DNA of 64,000 bases from Callorhinus ursinus (Eukaryota > Chordata > Mammalia > Carnivora > Otariidae), in contig NW_020313285.1 in the NCBI RefSeq assembly GCF_003265705.1, positions 14,095,338-14,159,337 of the forward strand, written 5' to 3'. Made by a program: the position numbers and the translations under genes. Below the pieces are notes generated by a model, which was not told the origin of the DNA, ran no database searches, and worked only from the letters and a program-made list of their open reading frames with translations. Positions 1 to 13,454 of this stretch are shown here, piece after piece (position 1 is the first letter of the stretch; the number at the start of each line of letters is the position of its first letter).

Positions 1-44
1 AAGAAGAATAAGGAGTAAAACCAGGGATTGGGAGGGTAGGAGTG

Positions 45-330
45 ATGTTATTTTGTATAGGGTGATCTGGGAAGGCCTCCTGGAGAAAATGACATTTATT
101 TTGAGATCTGAAGGCAGTGAGAGAGCAGGCTATGCATTTATCGTGGGAGGAATATGGAAAGAGAAAAGAAAAAGCAGAATGCCCTGGAATGAAGTTTTAG
201 TCACGTTTCAAGTTTAAGATGCTCATTCAACATCCAGCTAGAGCTGTAAGTTGGTCCGGGATGGATATTTATGTGGAGTCATCAATAAGTAGGTGACATT
301 GAAGATGTGATGCTAGATGATTACAGCAAG
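45..330 (+). repeat. Ancient interspersed repeat (class not named), partial
   Basis: Phrases such as 'gatctgggaaggcctcctggagaaaatgac' shortened, 'gagatctgaaggcagtgagagagcaggc' shortened, and 'gagtcatcaataagtagg' match a repeat I know from many mammalian genomes. The same family recurs at 43910-44040 and 60090-61310. It appears internally deleted near 180-205. I do not assign the class. Confidence 0.5.
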
Positions 331-2092
331 AACGGAGTTAGATGAAAACGACAAGGGAGAGACAGAGAAGTTGGTGACTGCCATATTTGGAGATGAGGAA
401 CATAAGGAGAAACCACCAAGTAAAACTCTGAAGACATCTGTTGGTAGGAAGGGAACCAAGAGAAAGCAAGATCATGGGGGCTCGGTGAAGACATTTTTCA
501 AAGTGGAAATGAAAAGGGCGGAAAAGAGGGGAGTAAAGCCTGAGAATATGTAATTTTTGTTTTTCCCACCGGATTTGGTACTCTGTGAGTTGGAGCCATC
601 TGGAAATCCCTGAACATATAAGTGTCAGGAGGTATAACTTAAAAATATAAGGGAAATAGTTGTGAAGTATAGAATATTGGAGAGTTCTCCTGGTTAAGCC
701 ACACACATGGATACACATGCAGTCACCACACCTGCTAGTCAGTCATCCAGCCCTTTATAAACAAAACGAGTCTCTTAGAAGACAGGCTTGGTAACATCGA
801 AGAAATTATTTATCAGTCCTTTTTATTACTGTCCCTCTGGCACCTAAAACAGTGCTCAATAAATATATGTTAAATGAAGAAGTGAACCAGTTGGATGACG
901 GAATAATGATTCTAAGTTTTCACTCATAGTCAAGTCTTGGATATATCATACGTCAGGATAGCATTAAGATAAACTAAATGTTATTCAGTATTAACTCAGT
1001 GATTACACAAAAACCAACTATAAGTACAGATGGCTTATGTTTCACATCTTATATGTGAGTTAATCAGGCGTCCTATGATCATCCCATTTCCCATCAATTA
1101 GAAATAAGTATCAGGCTGCATGGAGTGAGGATTCATAGCAACTCTTCTACATGTGTGTCTCTGGTAGAATCTTAGAGACAATGGCAGTTGGTCTGCAGTA
1201 TTTGAATTAGCTAAGAAATATGGCTTTCCATATGTATAAACAGATAGTTATACACAAGTGCTAGAGACTCCAACATTACATGCATGCTGATCTAATTAAT
1301 GATGTAAATTTACCCTTAGGATCATAACTTACATCTGCAAAATGTTTAAAGGAATAGGCATCTGTTGAGGCATAAAGACATTGTTTAAATGATTGTGAAA
1401 CAACTCAACCTTCAGTAATAATAGCTCACTCTTCTGACTTAATGTGCTAACTTCTTGAAGGCTGGTTCCTGAGTCCTAAGCAGTTGGTACTTCTAGGCCA
1501 TCTGGCATCTTTTGGCTGAGCCAGCTCCAAAGAGCATCAAGTCATCATAGTAGCTTCCTGAACTTACTTACCCTGGCTCAGAATTCAGAAGTATGGGTGT
1601 TTCCCTAGAAACAGTAAGGAGTGGCTACATGAGAGTTGCATTTTTTGAGTGAGAAGGAAGTGTGCTAAAAACCTGAAGACCTCCAGGGAACCTAAGGATC
1701 TGCCTTTGGTTTTGGAGTAGGCATATAGTGAATTGGATGTATATTATATCATATAGAAAGCTTCCTGTTTTGATCAAATCATATGGTGACTTAAAAAAGT
1801 AATGAGGAAAGTTCCAGTTTCACATTTTTCTTATATTGAATTGGTACATCAAAGGCAATGGACTTCTAAAACCTCTCATTTGATCCAGTGAAGAGGTTGC
1901 CATTGAAATGAGGTAGCATATGAAGAATTCTAAAAGGCTGAGTCTTTGATCTGGCCTTGTGAAATTCCAGAGGCAACAAGGAATTTGGACTTGAAAAGAC
2001 GTGGCATCAAATAGCCCTGGATGGCTAGTAATTGTTAGAGCAATTAAGATAGCATCACTGATAAAACATGTTGTCAAGATTGATGAAGTTGC

Positions 2093-2230
2093 CAGGTTAG
2101 CCTGGTGATGGGTATTAAAGAGGGCACGTACTAAATGGAGCACTGGGAGTTATACGCAAACAATAACTCATGGAACACTACATCAAAAACTAATGTATGG
2201 TGATTAACATAACATAATAAAATAAAAAAA
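2093..2230 (+). mobile_element. L1 3' end, severely 5'-truncated, with target-site duplication
   Basis: About 138 bp ending in the carnivore L1 3' terminus (atgtatggtgattaacataac, then an A-rich tail). The 17-bp sequence aagattgatgaagttgc occurs at 2076-2092 and again at 2230-2246, directly flanking the insert; this is a target-site duplication (TSD) from target-primed reverse transcription. Confidence 0.9.
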
Positions 2231-2939
2231 AGATTGATGAAGTTGCAAATTTTAAATCCTTCCTTCCTATAAGAGCAGTAAAACTACTCTAACTAGTTCG
2301 TCTCCCCATCCGATTTACTCCCCTTCCTGAATGTGTTGTATTCTAATCAAAGCTAAATCTTATCCTTCAAGCTTTAGCACTGCCTAGTCTGTGAGGACAT
2401 GAGTTTCATGGCAACTTACTTGACCGCATAATCCAGCTACTTCTTTTCCTAGAACTCATTTTTTCCCATGACTTTTTATTGACACGGGCTTTTAGCTTTT
2501 TAAGTCCATATCTTTGTAAATTGCCTATTTACATTTTCACCCATTTTTTCAGTTTCCTGGCTTTTTTCTTGCTGATTTGCAGTTCTATGTTCTAGGTAAA
2601 AATTCCTTATGCCTTAGCAATAGTGTGTTTGTTGTGTGTATACCAACTTTTTATACACTGTCCTTTGTCTCTTAATTTTGAGGTGGACGAATCCATCAAA
2701 TTCTCCCATGAAGGTTGTGCTATTTATATTTTTTTGTTTGTTTCCTTGTTTTGCCATCTTCTACTCATTCTTCCCTACTTTGGAATTAAAATCTTATATA
2801 GTACTTTCCCTTTCTTTTAGCTTAAATATTTCTTTAGCACCAGAGACATTTTGGATTTGTTTTTTAATTTATTCATGTGGAGAATTATATATATTAAATA
2901 ATGTTGATTTATATTACTAGGTATATACACACAGTTTTT

Positions 2940-3500
2940 CATTTGCTTGATCCTTTTTTCCTTTTCCATTTTATTACGACTTGTGCCTTAAAATCTATTT
3001 TGTCTGACATTAAAACTTCTATTCTGGCTAATATTTTCCATACCTATATCTTCAGCCTTTCCAGATATAAATATACCTATGGATATGGATCAGATATAGA
3101 TATGTCTACTAGAGAAAAGCAGTATTTTTCTGTTTAAACCAATGTAATAGGGTTTTTTTTTTGTATTTTCATCAACTAATTTAATATTTTTGCGTTTATT
3201 TAAATTAGTTTTATTTGGAATTTTTATTCTGTCAACCTGTTTTGTGTTAGTGTTTCATATTTATATTCTATTTTTCCCCTTTTTCTCCTTTATCACTTCC
3301 TATTAAAGAAACCATGTTTTTCCTCTGCATTTAAAAATATCATACATTCATTATATGCTTTTATGTGTATCAGAAATCAGTTTTTTTCTCTTATGGTAAA
3401 GAGTATTCCACTGGTAGATAACCTATTTTCTTTATTAACTCACCCCTTAGTAGACATTTGGGATGTTAGCTATTATGAGTAAGGCTACTCTGATCATTTG
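2940..3500 (-). mobile_element. Old L1 fragment(s), - strand
   Basis: On the + strand the text resembles antisense L1 ORF2 (for example 'aaatctattttgtctgacat' at about 2991) and then an antisense L1 3' region at 3400-3500. Divergence is high and the borders are uncertain. Confidence 0.5.
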
Positions 3501-3580
3501 TGAATGAATATTTGTGTAGACATGTTTTGTTCTGCAATATGAGTACATTAACACATTATATATTAATACATTAATTTCTT

Positions 3581-3784
3581 ACAAACTGTGGCCTGGGGAC
3601 TGGCTCCCTGCTTTTGTAAATAAAGTTTTACTAGAACACAGTCACCGCCATTTGTTCATATGTTCTCTTTGGCCACCTTCAAGCTACAGTGACAGTGTTG
3701 AATAGTTGCAACAGAGACCATATGGCCACAGCCTAAAATGTATACTCTTTGGCACTTTACAGAGTAAGTTTGCTGACCCTGTTG
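3581..3784 (-). mobile_element. hAT-like non-autonomous DNA transposon fossil
   Basis: Read on the - strand it starts near caacagggtcagcaaact and ends with the phrase that on the + strand is 'gtaaataaagttttactaga' inside 'ggactggctccctgc'. This is a widespread mammalian MER-type element with a CAGGGGTCGGCAAACT-like terminus. The subfamily is not assigned. Confidence 0.65.
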
Positions 3785-5229
3785 CAGGTACTCTGAATTC
3801 TGTTATATTCCTCTAAAGAGTGTCTCCTCTCCGCACTCATCCACCACCCCTCCCCCTCCCCAGAGAATTAAGTGTTAGATTCAAACTGGAAACTTTGTCT
3901 TACCCACCATGGACAACAGTTCATATCTTCAGTCCACTTTTTCCTTATCTGGCCTATACGGAGTGTGTTCTCTGGATGTGTGGGTCAGGTGCAAGCTGAT
4001 GACAGGCTTCTCTCTCTTCCTTTTGAGATTGGCCAGTCAGTTTTTGACAGCTTTCACCACAGCAGTTTCTGTCTTCATGAGTCTAAAAAGATGGCATGTT
4101 TCTCACTGTTGCTTTAGCCATTTAGTGTCATGCCATGACCACAGCTCATAGTCAGGTCAAAGCTACAAAGTTGGTAAACGCAACTTGTGCCAATCCCTTC
4201 AGCTCCCCTAAAAAGTTCACCTACCTCTGTTCATTCTCCAGAACCAGCAGGTGGTGGTTTTTTGTATTCTGCCCACAAATGATTGTTGTGATCTACAAGA
4301 TGGTTGGCCTTAAGGAACTGACTCCACCATTGCGAAAGGGGAATCTTTTTATTTTTTCTCTCTCTTTCATACTAGGGATTTCTGCATCATTTTTCTTTGA
4401 AATATTTCAAAGAATTCCTTTTTACTTTACATTCTTTTTCTTTTCTTTGGAGCTTCATTAACTAGGTCCTGAAAATCTTCCTTTCTCTACATTTCTTCTC
4501 ACTCCTGACTCTCTTTTACACTTTCTGGTGTGTTCTGTTCAGGAGTCCTTTGCAGCTTGCCGCCTCATTTTTTGTCTGGGGTTGGACTGCATTTTTCCCC
4601 ATGTCTACTACTCAACTTCTGCCACTAAAGATCTTGAAATATTTGGAGTAGAGGATGGAAAAGAGAAAAAACATCAAGCTTATTTGACTGCCAGGGGCCA
4701 AATCTTCTCTGTTAAAGGATAAAGTTTTTGAGATATAAATGAGCTACATTTCCAGTATTTTTTCCCACTATGGGGAAGTTTTATAACATTGGCTAAAATC
4801 CAATTATTGTTGCTTTCCATATTCAACATTTATTTAGACTTATCCTCATTTTTATCAGTCTCTTTGCTCATTGTTGTTTTTCAGTCCTTTCCTATGAGAT
4901 CATATTCCTTCTTGAAATACATCAGAAGTTCCTTTTTGAGCAGATTGGTTGGTGGTACTCAGTTTTTGTTTCCTTGAAAGACTCTTTATTTAACTGTCAG
5001 TCCTGAATAAAATTTTAGCTGAGTTCAGGAGTTTATGTTGACAGTTATTTTTTTCCTCTTGCCAGTTTGAATACACCATGTACTCACTTGCTGATGTGGG
5101 TGCCAAGATGCTATCTTTGCCATTTTCCTAATTTTAAAAGAAAACTTTCAACATTTCACTCTTTTTCATGCTGTTTGTTGTAGAGTTTCATAGGTGTCCA
5201 GTAATTGTGAAGACATTTCTTTCAGTGGC

Positions 5230-6050
5230 TAGTTTGCTACGATTTTTTTTTTAATGAATAGATATTGAATTGCATTATGTACTTTGTACCATAGATACAG
5301 AAATCATAGATTTTAAAGTTATTGATGCACTTGATTATATTCATCAAATCTCTGATATTATAGTAACCTTGTGTTCTGAAGAAAAACCCAACTTGGCCAT
5401 GGCATTGCATTTTTTTAATGCTTTACTGTTAAAACTTGCTTAGCATATTTAAATCTAGATTAATAAATAAGGTAGATTACTGTTTTCATTTTCTTTTGAA
5501 ATCCTTGTCTAGTTTGGATATTGTAAGTGTGTTTAAACGTGTTCCTTCTTTTTCTCTTCTCCAGAGAGCTCACGTAAAATGAGAATCTAAGTTTTTTGAA
5601 AGACTGTTAGTTTTTGGACCAGATGTATCCTTTGTGGGAAGATATTTAACAATCACTTTTAGCTATTTTATTGTTACAGAATAGTTCTGCTTCTCTTTTT
5701 CTTCTTCAGTCCATTTTAGTAAGTTTTTAGTAAGTTTTTTAAAATATCTTTTCATTTCCTGTAAGTTGTCAAGTTTATTGGCAGGAAGTTGTCCATATCT
5801 TTTTATTTGTTTAAATTTGACATTATCTGTAGTTATACCTTCATTTTATTCCTAATAGTAGGGTGTGGTTTTTTTGCCTTCTCTTCTTTCTTTATTAATT
5901 TTCAATTTTATTAGTATTTACAAAGAACTATATTCCTGCTTTTTACTATTCCTTTAGAGTCTTTGTTTTCTGTGTTTTAAAATACCCTTCTCCCCCTTTT
6001 TCTTTTCTTCTACCCTTAAAAGTACTATGATGATCTGTGATGGAAATGAA
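5230..6050 (-). mobile_element. Old L1 ORF2 fragment, - strand
   Basis: The + strand shows decayed antisense ORF2 text, for example 'cccaacttggccatggcatt' at about 5388 and 'caagtttattggcaggaagt' at about 5770, followed by 'aattttcaattttattagta'. All frames are broken. Confidence 0.6.
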
Positions 6051-6212
6051 TGTTTTTAATAATATTATCCCATACTGAATTACATTTGCAACCAAATGTT
6101 AACTTATTGAAATTGTATTTTGGAAGGTAATATAAGTGGTAGAACAAGGAGTTACATGTACAAGATTTAATTGTCACTTCTGTATGTATGCACCTAAGAT
6201 TTTTTTTATTTT

Positions 6213-6424
6213 TTTAATTTAAAAAAATTTTTTAAAGATTTTATTTATTTATTTGACAGGGAGAGACACAGCGGGAGAAGGAACACAAGCGGGGGGAGTG
6301 GGAGAGGGAGAAGCAGGCTTCCCACTGAGCAGGGAGCCCAACATGGGGCTGGATCTCAAGACCCCTGGGATCATGATTTGAGCCAAAGGCAGATACTTAA
6401 CTGACCGAGCCACCCAGGCATCCC
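6213..6424 (-). mobile_element. Carnivore tRNA-derived SINE
   Basis: Antisense copy: T-rich tail and 'aaagattttatttatttatt' on the left, then GA-rich sequence and the tRNA-like head ending ctgaccgagccacccaggca. Flanked by an approximate repeat aagatttttttatttt (6196 and 6425). Confidence 0.9.
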
Positions 6425-6860
6425 AAGATTTTTTTATTTTGACATAAATTTCAGAATATCTTAATGTAATTATTTGCTATAAAGAAAGATATGAGTATAG
6501 GTTATCTTTGAAGATAAAATTTATGATTTTTATACATGGACATTTAATCTTTCACTTAAATTAGTTCATTTAAACTATATGGTATTTTTACGTAAACATT
6601 TTAAAAAGCCTACTTGAGATAAACATCCAAATTCCTGTTATATGCTTTTAATGGTCTTTTCTTATTATGGAAGAATTTTAGAAAATAATATTGCATCATT
6701 ATTTATTACTTTTCTAGGAAAAGCTGAGGTGTGCATTTCTGTCCTGGATTCCTATGCAAAGCATTTGAAGTTTTAAAGTTCTTTTCTTAATTGATACATT
6801 AAGTGCTTTTAGCAATTCAGTTGCAAAAAATATTTGACTCTAGCCTAACATATACAGAGT

Positions 6861-6959
6861 GGGGAGCCTGAGGCAGGGATGGATCTCAGGACGATGAGAT
6901 CATGACCTAAGCCAAAATCAGGAGTTGCACTCTTAACCGACTGAGCCACCCAGGTGTCC
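6861..6959 (-). mobile_element. SINE fragment (head only)
   Basis: Contains 'gatgagatcatgacctaagc' and 'accgactgagccacccaggt', the tRNA-like half of the carnivore SINE. The GA-rich and tail parts are missing. Confidence 0.8.
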
Positions 6960-9160
6960 CTTGCCCCTTAATAGTATCCTTGTAATATCTTAAGAAGGGC
7001 TTGATATTAGCTCTCATATCCACATCTGAGATATTCTACTTCTCAAGGTGAAAACAGTCCATACCATTTCTTCAACATTTTCTTGTGTTACTTTTGACAG
7101 TTTAGTTTGAAATCCTGGATCTGAGTTATTTTTAAGAATGAGGCTGTAATTTACTTCCCATAAGATCCCTGGACCTGCAGAACATAAAGGGTAAAGAGAT
7201 CTCCTCTCTGAGCGATTTATTCTACATGATTGTGCTTATCTTGAAAAGCTGCCAAGTTTGCTTTTATGCTCCCAGTGCCTCAAGGGGGAATCAATTAGAG
7301 TACCTGCTGTTTTGAATAGCAGATAATAGTGGAAGGTCAGAATTTAGACCACCAACAGTGTTCAGTAAGCCAGTATTATTATAAAACTACAGTATACAAG
7401 ATTTGCTTTTTTGTTCCATATGCATTTGTTAACTAATGAGCTTGGCAAAAATAACTCATGTAATAATACAACTAAAATTTATTGAATACACATAAAGCAA
7501 ACTTGTTCTTTGTGGGCAAATTTAGCATTTGATCCCATGATTAAATGACATCCTTAACAGAAAGGTATTAAGGGGAAAAATACATTTAGAAACTATGATT
7601 CTTAGGTTAGAGATCCATTAATTCAAATATAAATGTGTGCACAAAAGTACATGATAACCTATCTGTTTATTTGAAAGAGTCTAAAATATTGCAGAGAAGC
7701 AATTTGATTTAGACATTGACATTCTTTTAAATAAATCCCTGGATGAATTTTTGGTAAATGTTATACATACATAAACAAAGCATATAAGTTAAATTAAATC
7801 ATCTCCTAAATATGATGCGATATATTTGGATGAAGTATTTTGAAGCGGAAAAGCTATCACAGCAGATAAAATAAGGGGAATAGAATATATCCCACTCTTT
7901 CCATACATTATATAATTTTTAAGAGAAATTGTATTTTTAAAGAAAGAAAGAATAGGAAAATATTATTTGGGGCCTTGTGACAAATTCATTATTAGAATTG
8001 TAACTAACGTGCTTAAGACAGTCACTTAAATATCTTTCCCAAAGTATTGAATAAGTATGGGTCATAAGCTAATTTTTACTTTGTGGCAATTTTTCATCTA
8101 TTTTGCCTATACCATCAAGTAAACCCCCTAAAATAGCCTTTTTATCTTCTCAACCTACTGGTCAACTGCTAAGTGGCTTCTTTTTTCCCTCCAAATATGG
8201 AGTCCCTCGCCCTTCGTGGTATTCAAGACTTGTTTTCTCAATCTTGAAAATCTTGTTTACTTTAAAATCTTGTTTGAGACTCTGCCTTCCACATTGCCAT
8301 GACTTATTCTCTTTATTGATCTGTCTTCCTCCACCTTCTCCATGTATCTGGATAGGTAACGCAGTCATCTTCACTCTGCATTACCCTAATCACCTTTAAA
8401 TGTCCCTCGCGGATTTCCTGTTTCTATGAAATGTGAATGTGTCCTGTGTGCCTCATTCTGTCTCTGGGACGGCCAGCCCCACTAAGCTGGGGCTTAGGTC
8501 TCTGACAGTCTTCCTTCCTGCCTGTTTTCAGAGTTCTCTTCTCTCACAGTTACTATGTCTGGGCTGCCTTATCCCAGGATCTTTGCAATTCCCTCTAACT
8601 TTGCCCTGGTAAAAAGTGCATTGTATCCTGGAGACCTAGAACTCATTCAGACTGAGGTAAAAATGACTGATAACAGAGTCTGTATTGTGTCAAGGGCCAA
8701 AGCCATTTGGTGAAATAATGAAATACTAACCATGGCCTTTCACTGTAAAGCAGAGCGTAAGTGAGGACAGGCTTTAGGACACCGGGCACTAAATTCATAC
8801 CACAAACACATCACTTTTATTCTTCCAGCCTGGTTCATGGAATGGTACAAATAATGGTTTTTAGCCTACACTGTTCTGTTGTAGCTACTTAATCTTGAGA
8901 AATCACATGTGTCTTATTTAAGAAATGTACAGATATTTAAATATACTAAACAGATTTTCTGTTTTTAATGTATCAATATTCTCATCACTATACCTCAGCC
9001 ATATGCTATTTCAATGATAAGTTTAAATGAAAAGTACCTAAAGCATATTTTTCTTCAAACAATTTCTGTTGTTCTATCAAAATAGCTTTCTCAAAAATTA
9101 TTGACTTCACCTCAAAAATATGATGCCTCTCCTTACTAGTTATTATGGCCTTGTTTTCAG

Positions 9161-9262
9161 CATGTTATTTGCACAGGGTTATGGTGCAAGGTAGAGGGTG
9201 AGAAAGAATGCAGAACGAAGCTAGATCCACCAATGGATGGAACTGATTGTGACGCTGGTAAG
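9161..9262 (+). CDS. ADAMTS19: ADAMTS19 exon, disintegrin-like domain (first exon in window)
   Basis: This 102-nt exon codes 34 residues and begins and ends on codon borders. It follows a ttgttttcag acceptor and ends AAG|gtaagt, an almost ideal donor. The peptide starts [17 protein letters not shown] and ends DGTDCDAGK. The LWC, KLDPP and DGT-C motifs with four cysteines are the core of the ADAMTS disintegrin-like domain. Despite its name this domain lacks the integrin-binding loop of true disintegrins and helps place substrates near the protease domain. The exon before it, coding the start of this domain, was not found in 1-9160 and is presumed to lie outside the window. ADAMTS17 has a similar segment, but the [12 protein letters not shown] wording favours ADAMTS19. 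Confidence 0.93.
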
Positions 9263-9794
9263 GTAAGTCATCTGAGTTGTCTGAAGTTAATTAAGAACAT
9301 GGAATGAAACTCAAGAAACTCACACTTTCTTCTGCCAGTTATATATGTATCCATCTTAATACTAGTGGAATACCTTCAGTAAATACATAAAAAATTTTCA
9401 GTATTTCACGTATTTTCAATTTTAACTTTTATATTTTACCAAATCTATGCTTCTCTGGTTAACATAAATGCAGTTTTTTTATTATTGTTGATTATGAGAA
9501 CATTGAAAGATATGTGTATCACTTTAACCAAAAAAATGAATTTATTTTTAGTATTTAAGTTAAACAGAGGTAAATAATCACAAATAATAGCATAAAGTCA
9601 AACTTGAGCTAATGAATCCTTTCAGTTATAAAACATTGTCTCAGAAAAGCCACTGAGTATAATTTTTCCTTGTCATTTCAAACATCATAAATAAAATATT
9701 CTAATTGACATTTTGAAGATTAGTAAATATTTGGCTGTCTGAGTTGTTTAATATGTTTCATAAAGTTACAGAAATATTTATTAATACACATTTC

Positions 9795-9883
9795 CATATC
9801 ACAGTAATTGCTGTGGAAAAATTAATTTTCTTTTGATTTTCATATCAAAATCATTGCTGTTGAAAAATAATTTTCTTTTGAAG
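9795..9883. repeat. Imperfect tandem duplication, about 45-bp unit, two copies
   Basis: Unit 1 begins catatcacagtaattgctgt at 9795 and unit 2 begins catatcaaaatcattgctgt at 9841. Both continue into 'ttttcttttga'. They differ by several substitutions and a small gap. Confidence 0.85.
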
Positions 9884-10149
9884 AAAATGAAGGAGGTAGA
9901 TCCCATCTAAATATATAGCGATAGTTAAACTTACTCAAAAGATAACAGTTCAATAGCTTATATTATTTTCTAATTTTTATTCTGTAAAGAGAAAGGGGAA
10001 TGGTTCATCACTTTACTCATTATAGATATAAGATCAGAAACCTTGCCTCTGAAGAACATACATGTTGGTTACATTTAAAAAGAAACAAAGCTTACTTGGA
10101 GTGAATTACTTAATGAAAACAATGAAGTTATATAGAATGCTAGCTTAAA

Positions 10150-10730
10150 AACACATTGTTTTTAAAAATGAACATTATGGAAATTCAGCCTTTCCACTGC
10201 TAGAATTTTGTGCAAAGGAAATGCACGTCTTTCACAAAGATAGACGTGTGTGCCTGTAAATACACACACACACACAAATACTTAGGTAAGGATGCAATTT
10301 GCAATGATGAGCATGAGAAACAATGAAAATATTCATGATGTGGAGAATGGTTACAATGTAGCTGTTAAAAGAATGAGGTAGATATATACATACAAACTGA
10401 AAAGATCTTAAAAGACATGATGGTTAATATGTAGGCATGTCAGAAAAATTAATACTTTGATACCCTTTGATATTTACCAAAAAACTGGTTATGAATACAC
10501 ACATACATTGTATATATTACTAAACTCCTAGAAAATGGATCGAAAATATAAACTCCAAACTGTAATTAGTAGTTAGCTCTTGAGAGGGAAGTGGGGTTGA
10601 TGGCTGAAAACAAGGGTAGCTGAGGGTAAATAAAATTATTTTCCCAGACACTTTTGGGTTGTTTGACATAATCGTGTCATCATTTATTACTTCTATGATT
10701 TCTCTAATTAAAAAAGAAAAAAATGTACCA
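10150..10730 (+). mobile_element. Old L1 3' region, + strand
   Basis: Decayed text in L1 3'-region order: 'gtgcaaaggaaatgca', 'gatgtggagaatggttacaa', 'agctgttaaaagaatgaggt', ending in A-rich sequence near 10730. A short (CA)n lies at 10262-10276. Confidence 0.55.
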
Positions 10731-13040
10731 ACTGTTTAAGTACAAAATATCTTTAAGACTAGAAATGTTTTATCACTAGATACAATCAATAGAAAAATGT
10801 TTTCTGGAAAGGGAATTTCTGTGAATTATCAGCCAGTTGTTTACAGACAGGGCCAGATGTTTTTCTGTGAGTTTATATGGAGAGTCAGAATCTGGGTTGG
10901 TTTTTTTTTTTTTTTAATTATACACAAAAGTACAATAATGTGTGCATATTGGGAAAGCCTCACAGTATTAGGTTGAGTAATTTATTGCTGGAATCATAAA
11001 ACTCTGCCCCAGCTATAATTTTTATCTTTCCTGAAACATGAAAACCCTAATAAACAAAGATAACCAACTATTCAGCCGTATTTCTTCAAACATCACACAA
11101 CCCATTCATCTTAGCTCTTGTTTAGCAATATAAAATCCCTTCATTTTTATAAACCGATGTCCTCAGTATTTTTCTGCTATTATTTTTTTCATCTGATATT
11201 TATGAGAATGATTTGCATTCTTGAAGGTCTCTAAAATAAACTTAATTCTTTTAGCCATCAAAATTGTAATTGCTCATCAAAAGTAAAATGCTTTTATTTC
11301 CCTCTAATTGTGCTCATAATATTCTTTTAGCAGTTCTGTAATGCTTTGTGTATTGAAATAACTAATGGACTTCTCAGTTCCTCAGACCATGTGGGCTTCT
11401 TCAAATACCCATCTGTTCCTGCTGTTCTAGGGGCCATTATGAAAATAGTTTCCAACACTTCGCTGAGGAGTGCTGTAGTGCTAAAATATTTGATTGCTTT
11501 CAACCTCACACAAAACACTGCTAGCCTGGTACACTGCAAACCAAGAGGCAAAACTGGGAATTTTTTTTACAATTTGTTACAAAATTGTGTAATTTTATAA
11601 TTTTTGATAGTGTAGAGTGATGTTAATCTAGCTATATGACTAGGTCATCTAAGAGTGTATAATTAAGTCTGAGAAGGTGCCTACAGAATTTTATGATTCA
11701 AAATAATTGTAAAGATAGGGATTCATCTATACTTTCTACATAGCCTTTTCCAAATTAAAAGCAGCCTTTTTCTTTCTTCTCTTCTTTTTATAATTCTATC
11801 ACCTATGTTTACATCTACATTTAACAGATGCTAAAGAGTTGGTAAATGATGTAGTAAAAACCAAATCTGTGTTTTTTCACTGACAAAACCTGCTAGAAAT
11901 TGGGGGAGGGGAAAGAAAAGTTAAATACAAATTTAGTAAAATTTTAGCCTGTTTTGAAGAATTCTATGTAATATATTTTAGTTATTTACTTCCCTAAATT
12001 GAGATTCTTGAAATTTACCATCATGATTCTTTATTGAAAATGTAACGACTGTAATATCCTTACACTCACACTTACTCTCACACGTAGAGAGTTTGTTGCC
12101 TTTTGTTCTCCTCTCATCCAACAATGTATGCACAAGATTTGTTTAGACAATGATGTTCCCTTTGTCATCTTCACAGACCTCTTCCAATCTGATGTTTTCA
12201 TGAACTCCCCAGACATGTCCACATAGAAACTTGACAGAATGGAAATACAGTCAATTTTTTAGATCATGTACTGTCCCAGAAATAACCTATACTTTATATT
12301 TCCTTAGCATTTTCATAAATCAGACTGAATTAGTAGGTATGACAAATTTTGTTTTTTAAACCAGGTGTAATATCATTTTTGGGGGGCTCAAAAATAAAAA
12401 TGAAGCACAATATGCTGCCAGAAAATATATGAAAAGCATCATTAGGGTCATTTTATACATAAACCAAATGGAATATATTATATAATAATTTAGACAAAAA
12501 CCAAATGGAACAAAACTGTATCATAATTTGAACAAAACATTTAACACTTCCCTCAGTGTTGAAGTACAACACCACCTGGAAGACACAAAGGCAGGTTCTC
12601 CCTGGTTTCATCCAGAGATCTGGTTCTCTGCAAGGTGATGAACTTTAAATACTATACTATGCTTTCTTTAAATTTCACTGATTTGTGTATGCAAATTTGG
12701 CTTGTAGATCTGTCTCTATTTCTCTTCATCTGCCCCATGTGGTCTGGTTTAAATGATGTGCAAGCCCAGATGCTGGTCTTTTACAGCATATTTTTAGTCT
12801 GTTCTGAATGCTAGCCCAGCCTTTCAACACCAGCTTGCTGCTAAATGAGCAAAGAGTTATGATATGCATGATGGGAAACATAAACACCCTTCAAGTAGGC
12901 CAGAATGATTGGACCAACTGAAGTTTGACAGTTTTCATGTTGGATTTTTTTTCCATGAATGGCGTTAGATTGTTAATCCTTAACGCCAGTAAATTGTTTA
13001 AGAGGACATGGTTTCCCTCCTTCTGCAATTTTCAGACTGA

Positions 13041-13097
13041 ATCTTCACACAAAATCTCAATTTAATGACAATCTTCATACAAAATCTCAATGTACTG
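13041..13097. repeat. Short tandem duplication, 30-bp unit
   Basis: atcttcacacaaaatctcaa (13041) is followed by atcttcatacaaaatctcaa (13071), with ten unit bases in between. Confidence 0.85.
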
Positions 13098-13454
13098 TGC
13101 TATCAATACACTGAGCTTTTGGGATTTTTTTTTCCAAGCATAGATTTAAAAGTTCTTGAAATCTAAAAGAGGTTGAATTTAAAATCTGACATTATTGGAA
13201 AAAAAATCTGCAGGAACTAATTATTTTATTGCCTAGAAAAGCGTAATCTGGGCTCACACAAACCTATATAGCGTAGTTTTCTAAATTCTCTCCTCTAAAA
13301 ACAGCATTTAAAAACCTAATCTCAAAATAAATTATAAAGAAATATAGATCAGTTAAGATCAGAATGAATAGAATTTTGGTTAGACTTCTAGAAACTTATT
13401 AATGACATTAATATAATAGTACATACAATTTGTCATCATTATTAATTATTGTTA

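Larger units (their letters stand above)
1..9160 (+). other. Upstream intron (inferred), with old repeats
   Basis: No coding exon could be supported here. Because the first recognised exon is internal, this stretch is inferred to be intron. Recognisable content: an old repeat at 45-330, a tiny L1 end at 2093-2230, L1 fragments near 2940-3500 and 5230-6050, a hAT-like fossil at 3581-3784 and SINEs at 6213-6424 and 6861-6959. The T-rich stretch 3790-5230 looks like very old L1-type sequence but could not be assigned. Between 6960 and 9160 I see no clear repeat or gene. Confidence 0.6.

Noticed and set aside
317..553. 78-codon open frame, lysine-rich
   Set aside because: It lies in and next to an ancient repeat, has no recognisable domain, and no splice or promoter context.
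9161..9262. ADAMTS17 instead of ADAMTS19
   Set aside because: The motif wording here and in the later exons fits my memory of ADAMTS19; ADAMTS17 differs in this segment and in the TSP1/spacer text. Not tested by alignment.
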